64,000 nucleotides of DNA from Burkholderia cepacia GG4. Its GTDB lineage: Bacteria; Pseudomonadota; Gammaproteobacteria; Burkholderiales; Burkholderiaceae. Below are positions 34,808 to 44,241 of the stretch, piece after piece (positions within the stretch are counted from its first letter, which is position 1; each line of letters opens with the position of its first letter). The notes under the pieces are model-generated. The model did not search any database and had not been told where the DNA came from. It saw nothing but the letters and a program-made list of their open reading frames with translations. The stretch spans positions 1,302,001 to 1,366,000 of the forward strand of contig NC_018514.1 in assembly GCF_000292915.1 (NCBI RefSeq). The letters are read 5' to 3'. A program made the translations under genes and the position numbers.

Positions 34808-36232
34808 TCAGCGCGACGCTTGCGGGAACCGCGCGCCCGGCGGCGGCTCCGGCCGCGTCGACGGCACGCTCTTGCGCACCTTCGCGACCTGCGCGGCCGT
34901 GATCGCCGCGCCCGTATTGCCCCAGCTCGTGCGCACGAAGTTCGACACGTCCGCGACTTCCTGGTCCGACAGGCGCCAGCCGAACGGCGGCATCGTGAAG
35001 GTCGACGGCGCGGTGTGCGTGCCCTTCAGCGCGCTGCCCGACAGCACGACGTGGATCACCGAAGTCGGATCGTCGCCCTGCAGGACCGGGTTGCCGGCGA
35101 GCGCCGGGAACACCCGCGTGTAGCCGTGGCCGTCGCTACGGTGGCAGGCCATGCAGTTGTCGCGATAGACCGCCGCGCCCGGCTTGCTCGCGTCGCCGGT
35201 CTGCAGCGCGTGCGCGGCCGTCGCGTCGTACGCGTACGGTGTCTCGCCCTGCACCTTTGGCGGCAGCGTCTTCAGGTAGCGTGCGATCGCCGTGAGATCG
35301 TCGTCGCTCATGTGCTGCATGCTGTGGCCGACCACGTCCGTCATCCCGCCGAACGCGGCCGTGCGCAGCGTGCGGCCGGTCTTCAGGAACTGCACGATCT
35401 CGGTTTCGTTCCACGTGCCGAACCCGGTGCGCGGCTCGCCGCGCAGGCTGGTCGGCACCCAGCCGTCGATCGCCGCGCCGCCGGCCAGGAAGTCGAGGCC
35501 GCCCGCGTCGGTCAGCGCGCGCTCCTGCATCGTCACCGCGCGCGGCGTGTGGCACGCGCCGCAATGGCCGAGACCCTGCACGAGATACGCGCCGCGCGCG
35601 ACCACCGGATCGGTGTACGGTGCCGCGTCGAACGGCTTCGGCGACGGTGCGAACAGCATGCGCCAGAACGTCAGCGGCCAGCGCATCGACAGCGGCCACA
35701 CGATGTCCACCTTGCGGTTCTCGTGCTCGACCGGCGCGACGCCGTGCATGAAGTACGCGTACAGCGCCTTCATGTCGTCGTCGGTCAGCCGCGAATACGA
35801 CGGGAACGGCATCGCCGGATACATCGTGTCGCCGTTCTTGCGCACGCCCTCGCGCACCGCGCGGGTGAAGTCCTCATACGTCCAGCCGCCGAGGCCCGTC
35901 TTCGGGTCCGGCGTGATGTTCGTCGAGTAGATGCCGCCGATCGGCGTGTCGAACTTCAGGCCGCCCGCGAACGGCTTGCCGCCGCTCGCGGTGTGGCACG
36001 CGATGCAGTCGCCTGCCCGCGCAAGGTATTCGCCTCGCTTGATCAGGTTCGCGTCGGCGGATTGGGCGACGGGTGCAGCAGCCGCGGCGGACACCGCCGC
36101 GGGCGCTGCCGGTTGCGCGAACGCCGCCGTGCCCGCGAAGCCGAACGCGGCCCATGCCGCACCGGTCGCCAGTGCGCGCCGCAATGGGGAAAGACGGCGC
36201 GCGGCGTTGTGGGGGTTCACTGTCCTCTTCAT
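34808..36232 (-). CDS. Triheme cytochrome c subunit of a membrane gluconate/sugar dehydrogenase
   Basis: 474 residues with a signal peptide and an Ala/Pro-rich stretch up to about residue 55. Three haem sites, CIACH, CGACH and CMACH, are spaced as in the cytochrome subunits of gluconate, alcohol and sorbitol dehydrogenases; they pass electrons to ubiquinone. Near the C-terminus there is no obvious membrane helix. It overlaps the flavoprotein gene by 4 bases. The start at 36232 is the first residue of the leader. Confidence 0.91.
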   Translation of the reverse strand: MKRTVNPHNAARRLSPLRRALATGAAWAAFGFAGTAAFAQPAAPAAVSAAAAAPVAQSADANLIKRGEYLARAGDCIACHTASGGKPFAGGLKFDTPIGGIYSTNITPDPKTGLGGWTYEDFTRAVREGVRKNGDTMYPAMPFPSYSRLTDDDMKALYAYFMHGVAPVEHENRKVDIVWPLSMRWPLTFWRMLFAPSPKPFDAAPYTDPVVARGAYLVQGLGHCGACHTPRAVTMQERALTDAGGLDFLAGGAAIDGWVPTSLRGEPRTGFGTWNETEIVQFLKTGRTLRTAAFGGMTDVVGHSMQHMSDDDLTAIARYLKTLPPKVQGETPYAYDATAAHALQTGDASKPGAAVYRDNCMACHRSDGHGYTRVFPALAGNPVLQGDDPTSVIHVVLSGSALKGTHTAPSTFTMPPFGWRLSDQEVADVSNFVRTSWGNTGAAITAAQVAKVRKSVPSTRPEPPPGARFPQASR

Positions 36233-38007
36233 ACGGTCACCAGCGGGGCGGGATTTTTCAGGTATTGCTCGCGGATCGCACGTGCCGACCAGTAGGCCAG
36301 CGCCGCGATGATCCCGGTCGGGTTGTAGCCGATGCCCTGCGGCAGCGCCGACGCGCCCATCACGAACACGTTGTGCACGTCCCAGCACTGCAGGTAGCGG
36401 TTCAGCACGCTCGTCTTCGGATCGGTGCCCATGATCGCGCCGCCGACCAGGTGAGTCGTCTGGTACGCACGCGAATCGAAGTGCTTGCCGAACTCGCGCG
36501 TCGACACGCCGATCGCCTTCGGCCCCATCGCCTCCGCGATCTTCTTCATCTGCCCGGTCACGTACTGCGCCATCTTGATGTCGTTGTCCTTCCAGTCGAA
36601 CGTCATCCGCAGCAGCGGCTGGCCGTACGAATCGCGATAGGTCGGATCGAGGTCGAGGTATACGTCGCGATATGACATGTTCGTGCCGTGCGCGTCCATC
36701 GAGATCGTGTGCGCGTAGTTGTCCTTCACGGCCTTCTTCCACGCCGAGCCCCACTGCGGTGTGCCCGGCGGCGTCGCGATGCCGCTGATCGGCTTCACGC
36801 CGGCCTGGTTCACCCACAGCGGCGAGCCGCCGACGAAGCCGAGCGGGCCGTGGTCGAAGTTGTCCGCGTTGAAGTCGTCCACCGCGACGCCGTTGCCGCC
36901 CGCGCCGATGAACGGGTTCGTATACGTGTCCTTGTCGAAGAACGCCTTGATCGTCGACAGGTTCTGGTACGCGAAATTGCGGCCCACCACGCCTTCGCCC
37001 GAGATCGGGTCGTAAGGCTTGCCGATGCCCGACAGCAGCAGCAGGTGCACGTTGTGATACTGGAACGCGGCGACGATCACGAGATCGGCCGGCTGGTGCA
37101 CTTCACGGCCGGCCGGGTCGACGTAGGTGACGCCCGTCGCGCGCTTCTTCGTGTCGTCGAGGTCCACGCGCAGCACGTGGCACTTCGAGCGCAGCTCGAA
37201 GTTCGGCACCTGCTTCAGCGCGGGCAGGATGTTCAGGTTCGGCGACGCCTTCGAGTACATGTAGCACGCGTAGCCGCTGCAGTAGCCGCAGAAGTTGCAC
37301 GGCCCCATCTGCACGCCGTACGGGTTCGTGTACGGCCCCGACGTGTTCGCCGACGGCAGCCGGTACGGATGCAGCCCGAGCGACTTCGCGGCATCGGAGA
37401 AGCGCTGCGCCGAATACGTATTGAGCTGCGCGGGCAGCGGGAAGTTGTCGCTGCGGTTCGCCTCGAACACGTTGCCGTCGCCGACCACCTTGCCGCCGAC
37501 CTTGTACGCCTGGCCCGACGTGCCGAACACCTTCTCCGCGAAGTCGAAATACGGCTCGAGCTCGTCGTACGTGACGCCCGTGTCCTGGATCGTCATCCCT
37601 GCGGGGATGAACTTCTTGCCGTAGCGCTCTTCGTAGTGGCTGCGCAGGCGCAGCTCTTCCGGCGTGATCCGGAAGTGCACGCCCGACCAGTGCAGCCCCG
37701 CGCCGCCGACACCCTCGCCCGGCAGGAACGCCGCGAGCTGCCGGTACGGCAGCGCGGTGTCCTGCACGCCGTGGCGGATCGACACGGTCGTCTTCGACAG
37801 GTCGAGGAACAGCTTCTTGCGGATGTTGTAGGTCAGCTCGTCGATCGTGTTCGGATACGCGCCGTCCGGATAGGTGTCGCGATACTCGCCGCGCTCGAGC
37901 GCGACGACGTTCAAGCCCGCTTCGGTCAGTTCCTTCGCGAGAATCGCGCCGGTCCAGCCGAAGCCGACGATTACCGCATCGACATGCGGCTTCTTTTCTG
38001 CGGCCAT
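36229..38007 (-). CDS. GMC-family FAD dehydrogenase, large subunit (gluconate 2-dehydrogenase type)
   Basis: 592 residues. FAD-binding 'AVIVGFGWTGAILAKELTEAGLNVVALERG' at 11-40; the active-site region 'QTTHLVGGAIMGTDP' near 530 and 'GIGYNPTGIIAALAYWSA' near 570. A cysteine cluster, C-x2-C-x2-C-x4-C in 'PCNFCGYCSGYACYM' near residue 235, is like the one that binds a [3Fe-4S] centre in membrane-bound glucose and fructose dehydrogenases. It oxidises a sugar acid or alcohol on the periplasmic face. Its start overlaps the small-subunit stop (TGATG). Confidence 0.91.
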   Translation of the reverse strand: MAAEKKPHVDAVIVGFGWTGAILAKELTEAGLNVVALERGEYRDTYPDGAYPNTIDELTYNIRKKLFLDLSKTTVSIRHGVQDTALPYRQLAAFLPGEGVGGAGLHWSGVHFRITPEELRLRSHYEERYGKKFIPAGMTIQDTGVTYDELEPYFDFAEKVFGTSGQAYKVGGKVVGDGNVFEANRSDNFPLPAQLNTYSAQRFSDAAKSLGLHPYRLPSANTSGPYTNPYGVQMGPCNFCGYCSGYACYMYSKASPNLNILPALKQVPNFELRSKCHVLRVDLDDTKKRATGVTYVDPAGREVHQPADLVIVAAFQYHNVHLLLLSGIGKPYDPISGEGVVGRNFAYQNLSTIKAFFDKDTYTNPFIGAGGNGVAVDDFNADNFDHGPLGFVGGSPLWVNQAGVKPISGIATPPGTPQWGSAWKKAVKDNYAHTISMDAHGTNMSYRDVYLDLDPTYRDSYGQPLLRMTFDWKDNDIKMAQYVTGQMKKIAEAMGPKAIGVSTREFGKHFDSRAYQTTHLVGGAIMGTDPKTSVLNRYLQCWDVHNVFVMGASALPQGIGYNPTGIIAALAYWSARAIREQYLKNPAPLVTV

Positions 38008-38747
38008 CAGGTGCGCTCCCCGTTGATCGAGACGGGGCCATACGGATAGGGCTTGCCGTTCTGGTTGACGAAATCCATGAAGTCGGCGCGCGCGCCCGGA
38101 AAGCCGATCATCTTCCACGCGGCCATGTCGTGATTGCCGCCATGCACCGGATCGCAGAAATAGCCTTCGCGCGTGTTCTGCAGCAACTGGCCGAAGAACA
38201 CGCCGTCCGGCACGTCGTCGATCTGCGCGGCGCCTTTCTCCAGCGCGCCGAGCACGGTGTCGCGGGTCGGCGCGTCGAGATCGGCGAATGCCTTGCCGTG
38301 GGCCTTTTCGCAATAGCGGTTGACCGCCGCGATGCCGAGCCGGTAGATGTCGCGCGGCACCAGCTTGAGCTGGTAGCCCAGCTCGGGCACGCCCTGCTGG
38401 AACGGCCCCTGCATGTACCACGTCGCGCCATGCGCGTACGGGGTTTCCATCTGGCGGTCGATGAATTCGGGCACGCCGGATTCGAGCGCGCCGGGGCCTT
38501 CGGCGTCGGCCGGGATCAACCGGTCGACGGCGGCCTGGACGAACGCCCACTCCTTCGCATCGAAGAAGGTCGGCTTGTACGGCGCGCGTTCGGCGCCGGC
38601 CGACGCGGTGGAGGCATTGCCGGCCGTGGTGGCGGACGATGACGACGAGCGCAGGTCGCAACCGGCGACCGTCGCGATCGGCACGAGCGCGACCGACGTG
38701 CGCAGGAAGCGGCGACGCGAATTGGGTTTGTCGGGTGGCGTGGACAT
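38007..38747 (-). CDS. Gluconate 2-dehydrogenase subunit 3-type small subunit (Tat-exported)
   Basis: 246 residues with a twin-arginine leader ('NSRRRFLRTSVALVPIATVAGC') ending in a lipobox-like Cys near residue 30. The mature part ('FFDAKEWAFVQAAVDRLIPADAEGPGALESGVPEFIDRQM') is typical of subunit 3, which escorts the cofactor-loaded large subunit through Tat. It is the first gene of the three-gene operon. ATG 38747 is chosen at the leader; the upstream in-frame extension has no such feature. Confidence 0.9.
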   Translation of the reverse strand: MSTPPDKPNSRRRFLRTSVALVPIATVAGCDLRSSSSSATTAGNASTASAGAERAPYKPTFFDAKEWAFVQAAVDRLIPADAEGPGALESGVPEFIDRQMETPYAHGATWYMQGPFQQGVPELGYQLKLVPRDIYRLGIAAVNRYCEKAHGKAFADLDAPTRDTVLGALEKGAAQIDDVPDGVFFGQLLQNTREGYFCDPVHGGNHDMAAWKMIGFPGARADFMDFVNQNGKPYPYGPVSINGERT

Positions 38748-39113
38748 GGTCGGATGTTGATCGTTGGGGAGCGTGATCGGGCACGCGCATTCCGGACGCG
38801 GCGTGGCCGGCACGATAGCCATGCCGCACGCGGCCGGCCGTCCTGTTCTAGCGGTATTGCGAGCACTCTCGATGCGGGCGCCGGCCGCGCACTGCGCGCC
38901 GGCGCCGTCATGCAGCCGTGGTCGCGCCGGTTCCGGCGCTGCGCGGCTCAACCTCTTCGCGGGTCTGATCGTCAGACAAATGCAGCCTTTCGGCCCGCAC
39001 CTGCCCAGCACTGCCATGGCCCTGATTCAACTTAGACGCCGCGCCAGCCGACGGCAAGCGCAACGTGCACGACCCTCATTCGGGGGCCTGGCGACGAGTG
39101 CCGCGAATTATAG

Positions 39114-39129
39114 ATGGAACCGGTTCCAT
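39114..39129. promoter_or_regulatory. 16-bp perfect palindromic operator
   Basis: ATGGAACCGGTTCCAT is a perfect palindrome centred on CG, the form usually bound by LacI/GalR-family repressors. It lies in the leader of the dehydrogenase operon about 370 bases before its first start. No LacI-family gene is in the window, so the regulator must be elsewhere. Confidence 0.6.
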
Positions 39130-39143
39130 TTCCAAAGGGTTCA

Positions 39144-39159
39144 ATGCAATTCATTGCAT
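39144..39159. promoter_or_regulatory. Second dyad, ATGCAAT-TC-ATTGCAT
   Basis: A perfect 7-bp-arm inverted repeat with a 2-base spacer. Its centre is exactly 30 bases from that of the neighbouring palindrome at 39114-39129, close to three helical turns, so two proteins could bind the same face. Confidence 0.5.
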
Positions 39160-39384
39160 CGGAAACCGCAATAATCGGAAAAGCGTCACCCCGGAATACG
39201 CAAGAGCCGCGGCGCGTGTGCGTCGTCGGTCCACGGGGCGGCCGCTCGTCCGCCCCGGATTCGCGCTGCCGTCGCGAGCGTCCCGTCCCGCGCGCCGCCC
39301 CGGTCGGGGCTTTACGTCACGGCATCGCGACGCGCGCACCGGAGCCGCTCCCGGCGCTGCGGCTGGCCGGATCCCGCTTGCCGC

Positions 39385-39801
39385 TCAGCCCGGCCACAGC
39401 ATCGAGGCGATCGATATCGCCAGCGCCGCGCACAGTGGCGAGTAGCACAGGCTGTCCATTCGCGCGAAGCGCGACCCGCGAACCCGCTTGAAGAAGCCGA
39501 CGTAGCGGAAATCACCGACCGCCCGCACCGCGAAGATCAATGCGAGCGCAACGACCACGAACGCGATGGCGGCCGGATACAGGTTCGGCCACAGCCAGCC
39601 GGCGCGCGACGCCACCGCACATGCACCGGCCAGCAGTGCCGCGGCGACGCCGAGCGTGCCGCACCTGGTCGGCCGCAACAGCGGCACGCCGTTCTGCTCC
39701 GGAATGGCCGCACGCTTGCCGCGCCGCCCGCCGAACGCCCAGTAGACGTGAACGAGTGCGATCGCGCAAAGCGTCGGCACGCTGAAATACGCGCCGGTCA
39801 T
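39385..39801 (-). CDS. DUF3995-like small membrane protein
   Basis: 138 residues with four hydrophobic segments ('CAIALVHVYWAFGG', 'GTLGVAAALLAGACAVAS', 'LYPAAIAFVVVALALIFAVRAVGDFRYVGFFKRVRGSRFARMD', 'CAALAISIASMLW'). The block 'VGDFRYVGFFKRVR...FARMDSLCYSPLC' is the DUF3995 pattern as I remember it. Inner-membrane protein of unknown function. Start placed at ATG 39801. Confidence 0.78.
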   Translation of the reverse strand: MTGAYFSVPTLCAIALVHVYWAFGGRRGKRAAIPEQNGVPLLRPTRCGTLGVAAALLAGACAVASRAGWLWPNLYPAAIAFVVVALALIFAVRAVGDFRYVGFFKRVRGSRFARMDSLCYSPLCAALAISIASMLWPG

Positions 39802-40152
39802 GTCGGTAAGATTCCTTGTCTCGTTATGTTGTCGTGTCGTGGTCTTGCCGGAACGATTCCGGCGCGCGGCCCCGTTTCGCGCCACGCAAGACGATACCCA
39901 AACCGCGCGCCACATGCATTGCGACGTCCGGTCGCAATGCGCCATCGCGCATGCTGCGGTGCAGTGCCCGCGCCCGTCGCGCGCGGCCGCCGCTTGACTT
40001 CCCTCCGCGCATCGCTACCCTTTTATTCCGATACGGCCATCGATACGTGCACGTGCAACCGGCGCGCACGTGCCGTTCGCCGGCACGCACGGTCGGACGA
40101 TCGCAGCGCGCGCATGCACGACAACGATGACGAATACCCATGGAGACGACTC
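39802..40152. promoter_or_regulatory. Divergent gap before alanine dehydrogenase
   Basis: 351 bases between the DUF3995 gene and ald. No coding feature or terminator is recognisable. It presumably carries both promoters; the only clear element is GGAGACGAC before the ald start. Confidence 0.3.
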
Positions 40153-41268
40153 ATGCTGATCGGTGTGCCGAAGGAGATCAAGAATCACGAATACCGCGTC
40201 GGGCTCACGCCGGCCGGCGCACACGAACTCACGCGGCATGGCCACCGCGTGCTGGTGCAGCGCGGCGCGGGCACCGCGATCGGTCTGCTCGACGACGACT
40301 ACACGGCCGCCGGCGCGGCACTGTGCGACGACGCGAGCGAGATCTTCGCGCGCGCCGACATGATCATCAAGGTCAAGGAGCCGCAGTCGACCGAGTGCGC
40401 GATGCTGCGGCGCGGGCAGATCCTCTATACCTACCTGCACCTCGCGCCCGATCCCGAGCAGGCGGCCGCGCTCGTGAAGTCAGGCGCGGTCTGCATCGCC
40501 TATGAAACCGTGACGGGCGCCGGCGGCGGCTTGCCGCTGCTCGCGCCGATGAGCGAAGTTGCCGGACGCATGTCGATCCAGGTTGCGGCGACGCACCTCG
40601 AAAGCCCGCGCGGCGGCCGCGGCCTGCTGATGGCCGGCGTGCCCGGCGTGCCGGCCGCGCACGTCGTCGTGCTCGGCGCGGGCGTCGTGGGGACCGGCGC
40701 GCTGCAGATGGCGGTCGGTCTCGGCGCGCGCGTCACGGTGCTCGACACCAACGTGGGCCGGCTGCGCCAGCTCGACCTGGTGTTCGCGAACCGGATCGCG
40801 ACCGTCTGCTCGAACGCGCACACGGTCGGCGAAGCCGTGCGCGACGCCGATGTCGTGATCGGCGCCGTGCTCGTGCCCGGCGCGTCGGCGCCGCGGCTCG
40901 TCACGCGCGACATGATCGCGACGATGCGCACGGGCGCCGTCGTCGTCGACGTCGCGATCGACCAGGGTGGCTGCTTCGAGACATCGCATGCGACGACCCA
41001 CGCGCAGCCGACCTTTGTCGTCGACGGCGTCGTGCACTACTGCGTCGCGAACATGCCCGGCGCGGTCGCGCGCACGTCGACGTTCGCATTGAACAACGCG
41101 ACGCTCGGGCATGCGCTCGCGCTCGCCGACAAGGGCTGGAAACGTGCGATGGCCGACGATCCGCATCTGCGCGCGGGGTTGAACGTATGCGACGGGCACA
41201 TCACGTATGAAGCCGTCGCGCTGGCGCTCGGCCTGCCGTACGTACCGGCCGAAGACGTGCTGACCTGA
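40153..41268 (+). CDS. ald: Alanine dehydrogenase
   Basis: 371 residues, standard for the family. 'MLIGVPKEIKNHEYRVGLTPAGAHELTRHGHRV' is the conserved N-terminus; the catalytic Lys is in 'MIIKVKEPQ' (about 71-79) and the catalytic His in 'YTYLHLAP' (about 92-99); NAD-binding 'VVVLGAGVVGTGALQMAVGLGA' begins near 169. It interconverts L-alanine and pyruvate plus ammonia with NAD. Start at ATG 40153 with GGAGACGAC upstream. Confidence 0.94.
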   Translation: MLIGVPKEIKNHEYRVGLTPAGAHELTRHGHRVLVQRGAGTAIGLLDDDYTAAGAALCDDASEIFARADMIIKVKEPQSTECAMLRRGQILYTYLHLAPDPEQAAALVKSGAVCIAYETVTGAGGGLPLLAPMSEVAGRMSIQVAATHLESPRGGRGLLMAGVPGVPAAHVVVLGAGVVGTGALQMAVGLGARVTVLDTNVGRLRQLDLVFANRIATVCSNAHTVGEAVRDADVVIGAVLVPGASAPRLVTRDMIATMRTGAVVVDVAIDQGGCFETSHATTHAQPTFVVDGVVHYCVANMPGAVARTSTFALNNATLGHALALADKGWKRAMADDPHLRAGLNVCDGHITYEAVALALGLPYVPAEDVLT

Positions 41269-41309
41269 CGCCGCCGCACAGCGCCTCGGCAGCGCGTCGC
41301 CGGGTGCCG

Positions 41310-43064
41310 TCACGCCCCCTTCGGTCGGCCGCGCTTCGGCGCGCCGCTCGCGCCCATCGTGCGCGCGAGCAACGGCCGCAGTTGCGCGAGCGTGCGCGTG
41401 TTCAGCACGTCGTGCCGCGTCAGCCAGCCGCGCCGCGCCTGGCCGATGCCGTATGTCAGGTGGTCGAGGTCGCTCGCGCACTGCGCGTCCGAGCCGATCG
41501 CCACCGCGACGCCGGCCTTCGCGGCCGCGCGGCACCAGACGTCCGGCAGGTCGAGCCGTCGCGGGTCGCCGTCGAGTTCGACGAAGCAGTGGCGCGCGGC
41601 GGCCCGGGCAATCACGCGCGGCACGTCGAGTTCGCATGCGTCGCGTGTGCCGAGCAGCCGGCCGGTCGGATGCGCAAGGATCGTGAAATACGGATGGTCC
41701 ATCGCGCGCAGCATCCGTTCGGTCTGCGCATCGCCCGGCAGGTCGAAGCCGTCGCGCACCGCGCCGACGACGAGGTCGAGCCGGCCGAGCACCTCGTCAG
41801 GCACATCGAGGCTGCCGTCCGCGCGAATGCCGGCCTCGACGCCCTTCAGCAGCACGAAATTGTCAAACGATGCATTGATGCGGTCGATCTCGTCGATCTG
41901 CCGCACGAGCCAGTCGGTGCCGCCTGCCTCCGGCATCCGGTCCGTGACGGCCAGGTACGCGAGCCCCCGCGCGCGTGCCGCGTCCACCATCGCGCGCAGG
42001 CTGTCGCGACCGGCCGACGCGTCGGTATGCGCGTGCAGGTCGCCATGAACGTGCTTGCGTTCGACCAGGGCCGGCAGCGTGCCGGCGCGCGACGCGTCGA
42101 TCTCGCCGCGATCCTCGCGCAGTTCGGGCGGCACCCAGTGCAAGCCGATCGCCTCGTAGACGGATGCCTCCGTCGCGCCCGCGATCCGCTCGTCGCCGCG
42201 GAACACGCCGTATTCGTTGATCTTCAGCCCGCCGGCCTGCGCGATCCGGCGCAACGTGATGTTGTGCGCCTTCGAGCCCGTGAAATAGACGAGCGCCGCG
42301 CCGAACGCGTCGGCGTCGACCACCCGCAGGTCGACCTGCAGCCCGTTGCCGAGCACGACGCTCGAGCGCGTCTTGCCGTTCGCGAGCACGCGCGCGACCT
42401 CGTCGTACGCGACGAACGCGTCGGCCACCGCGGCCGGATCCTTCGCGGTGACGAGGATGTCGAGATCGCCCACCGTCTCGCGGCAGCGGCGAAAGCTCCC
42501 GGCCGGCACCGCTTCGCCGACACCAGCGACCTCACGCAGCCGTTCGAGCAACGGCAGCAGCGATCGCGCGGCGTCCGGCAACAGGAAGCGCTGCGGCTCA
42601 CGCTGCAGGCGGTCGTCGATCGCATCGAGCAGATGCGCTTCGGTTCTCGCGCCGAATCCCGGCAGCGCCCGCACGTGCCCACTCTTCGCTTCGGCGCGGA
42701 GCTGCTCGAGCGAATCGACGTGCAGTGCATCGTGCAGCGCCTTCACGCGTTTCGCGCCGAGCCCCGGCACGTCGAGCAGTTCGACGATCGCACCCGGCAA
42801 TGCGTGGCGCAGCGTTTGCTGCAGTTCGCAGGTTCCGGTGGCGGCGATCTCGCGCAGCTTCGACGCGAGATCGGTTCCGATCGACGGAATCTGGCCGGGA
42901 TCGCCGCCGCTCGCGATCATCGCGGGAATATCGCGCCCGTAGTCGGCAATGGTACGGGCGGCGTTGCGATATGCGCGCACCCGGAACGGGTTGGCGCCCT
43001 GGATCTCAAGCATGTCGGCGATTTCGGCGAACACGGCCGCGCACTCGGCATTGTGGATCGGCAT
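41310..43064 (-). CDS. polX: DNA polymerase/3'-5' exonuclease PolX with PHP domain
   Basis: 584 residues. N-terminal helix-hairpin-helix domains ('FAEIADMLEIQGANPFRVRAYRNAARTI', 'LLDVPGLGAKRVKALHDAL'), palm with nucleotidyl-transfer motif 'GSFRRCRETVGDLDILV' (Asp-x-Asp) near 195-212 and third Asp in 'LQVDLRVVD', then a PHP phosphoesterase domain from about 350 ('HGDLHAHTDASAGRDSL'). This gap-filling repair polymerase carries exonuclease activity in the PHP domain. Start at ATG 43064. Confidence 0.92.
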   Translation of the reverse strand: MPIHNAECAAVFAEIADMLEIQGANPFRVRAYRNAARTIADYGRDIPAMIASGGDPGQIPSIGTDLASKLREIAATGTCELQQTLRHALPGAIVELLDVPGLGAKRVKALHDALHVDSLEQLRAEAKSGHVRALPGFGARTEAHLLDAIDDRLQREPQRFLLPDAARSLLPLLERLREVAGVGEAVPAGSFRRCRETVGDLDILVTAKDPAAVADAFVAYDEVARVLANGKTRSSVVLGNGLQVDLRVVDADAFGAALVYFTGSKAHNITLRRIAQAGGLKINEYGVFRGDERIAGATEASVYEAIGLHWVPPELREDRGEIDASRAGTLPALVERKHVHGDLHAHTDASAGRDSLRAMVDAARARGLAYLAVTDRMPEAGGTDWLVRQIDEIDRINASFDNFVLLKGVEAGIRADGSLDVPDEVLGRLDLVVGAVRDGFDLPGDAQTERMLRAMDHPYFTILAHPTGRLLGTRDACELDVPRVIARAAARHCFVELDGDPRRLDLPDVWCRAAAKAGVAVAIGSDAQCASDLDHLTYGIGQARRGWLTRHDVLNTRTLAQLRPLLARTMGASGAPKRGRPKGA

Positions 43065-43230
43065 GATCGGCGTGGCTCCCTTCCACGTGGATGGCGCCGT
43101 GCGCTGGCGCGACGGCGTCTGCCCGCCCGGCACCGCATGTCGACGGCGACAGGCGCCCGTTGGTCATCCTGCGCCGACTACCCGCGTCGCGCTGTCGGGC
43201 CGTGCCGGTGGCGCGGCCCCGGCGCCGACG

Positions 43231-43623
43231 TCAGAGCGATGCGCGCGGCGTCGTTGCGTAGCGACGCTCGTATATCGACTGGCAATGCGTGCAGCGCTCG
43301 GCGCTCGGCCGTGCGAGCAGCCGCTCGTAGCCGACCGGCGCATCGCAATCGATGCACTCGCCGTAGCTGCCGTCGCGCATGCGCTGCTGCGCGCGCCCGA
43401 TCGCCCTCAGTTCGGCCAGCTTCATTCCGATCAATGCGTGATCCATGTCGACGAACAGATCGGCGTTCGCCTCGTCACCCTCGTCCGGCGCGGCGCCGGC
43501 GAGATCGGCATAGGACTCCGACGCGCGCTGGTCCTCGCTCGTGCGGATATCCGCGCGCAGCGCCTGCTCGCTGTCAGTCAGCCGCCGCTGCAGCGTCTGC
43601 CGTTGCTGTTGGTCGAGCGCCAT
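43231..43623 (-). CDS. DksA/TraR-family C4 zinc-finger protein
   Basis: 130 residues: an N-terminal coiled-coil-like helix ('QQRQTLQRRLTDSEQALRADIRTSEDQ') and a C-terminal zinc finger with C-x2-C ('CIDCDAPV') and C-x2-C ('CTHCQSIYE'). Such proteins enter the secondary channel of RNA polymerase, but the DksA tip 'DxxDxA' motif is not obvious here, so it may not replace DksA. Single gene. Confidence 0.87.
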   Translation of the reverse strand: MALDQQQRQTLQRRLTDSEQALRADIRTSEDQRASESYADLAGAAPDEGDEANADLFVDMDHALIGMKLAELRAIGRAQQRMRDGSYGECIDCDAPVGYERLLARPSAERCTHCQSIYERRYATTPRASL

Positions 43624-43968
43624 CGCCGTCTCTCCTGTTCCGGGTTCCCACGCAATGAGGCATGCGGCGCGCGGGTGTCGCGCCGGTGCGTGGCGGGTCG
43701 GCACAGCCGGCCCGCCACGCCCGGATGCTCGCCCGGACGCAAGAAGCGCCGGACGCATTCGACGCAGCATAAACCCATTGAACACGCATGTGTTGACCGG
43801 CTTCAGCGGCCGCACCGGGCGCGCGAAAACGGGGGACGGACGCGAAAGCGCGACGCAGCCGGCTTTCGTCTGACGCAGCCGCCGTTGAGGTCGATCAATC
43901 CCCTGCACAAAGTTGCGTCATAGATTGAAACCATGTGCGGCAGGTTCGCCGCTTTCCGGGAGAACGTC
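43624..43968. other. Intergenic region, no feature recognised
   Basis: 345 bases between the divergent DksA/TraR gene and the small membrane protein. Frames open here in several directions lack ribosome-binding sites and family resemblance. No clear promoter or hairpin is visible. Confidence 0.3.
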
Positions 43969-44142
43969 ATGGTGTTCGGCGTCGTGATCTGGGTGGCCCT
44001 TGCGGCCCTGTTCCCGACGATGGTCGTGCCGACGATCCAGCACGCCGTGCAGCCCTCGAGCGCGCAAGCCGCGCCCGACGTCCACCCCGCCGTCACGCCC
44101 GCTGCGTTGCCGGCGGCCGGACAGCCGCCGGCGGATAGCTGA
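43969..44142 (+). CDS. Small single-span membrane protein (57 aa), hypothetical
   Basis: 57 residues if started at ATG 43969, which follows a good GGGAGAA site at 43958-43964; an upstream in-frame ATG at 43933 lacks one. The N-terminal 'VFGVVIWVALAALFPTMVVPTI' is a membrane helix or uncleaved signal, followed by an Ala/Pro-rich tail. No known family; codon use fits the window. Confidence 0.5.
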   Translation: MVFGVVIWVALAALFPTMVVPTIQHAVQPSSAQAAPDVHPAVTPAALPAAGQPPADS

Positions 44143-44241
44143 AGCACGGTATCGGAACCGTCGTCGCGAATTGCATCGGATTCGTTTCGAGCGTCCGGCT
44201 CCTTTCAAACGCCGGCTCGCCATACTTCGTTTTCCTAATCA

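Larger units (their letters stand above)
38748..39384. promoter_or_regulatory. Intergenic region upstream of the dehydrogenase operon
   Basis: 637 bases without a supportable gene between the DUF3995 gene (39385) and the start of the dehydrogenase operon. Its main content is the pair of palindromes described separately at 39114-39159. The rest is GC-rich and featureless to inspection. Confidence 0.5.

Noticed and set aside
43933..43968. Upstream start for the small membrane protein
   Set aside because: The ATG at 43969 has a good Shine-Dalgarno sequence, the one at 43933 has none.
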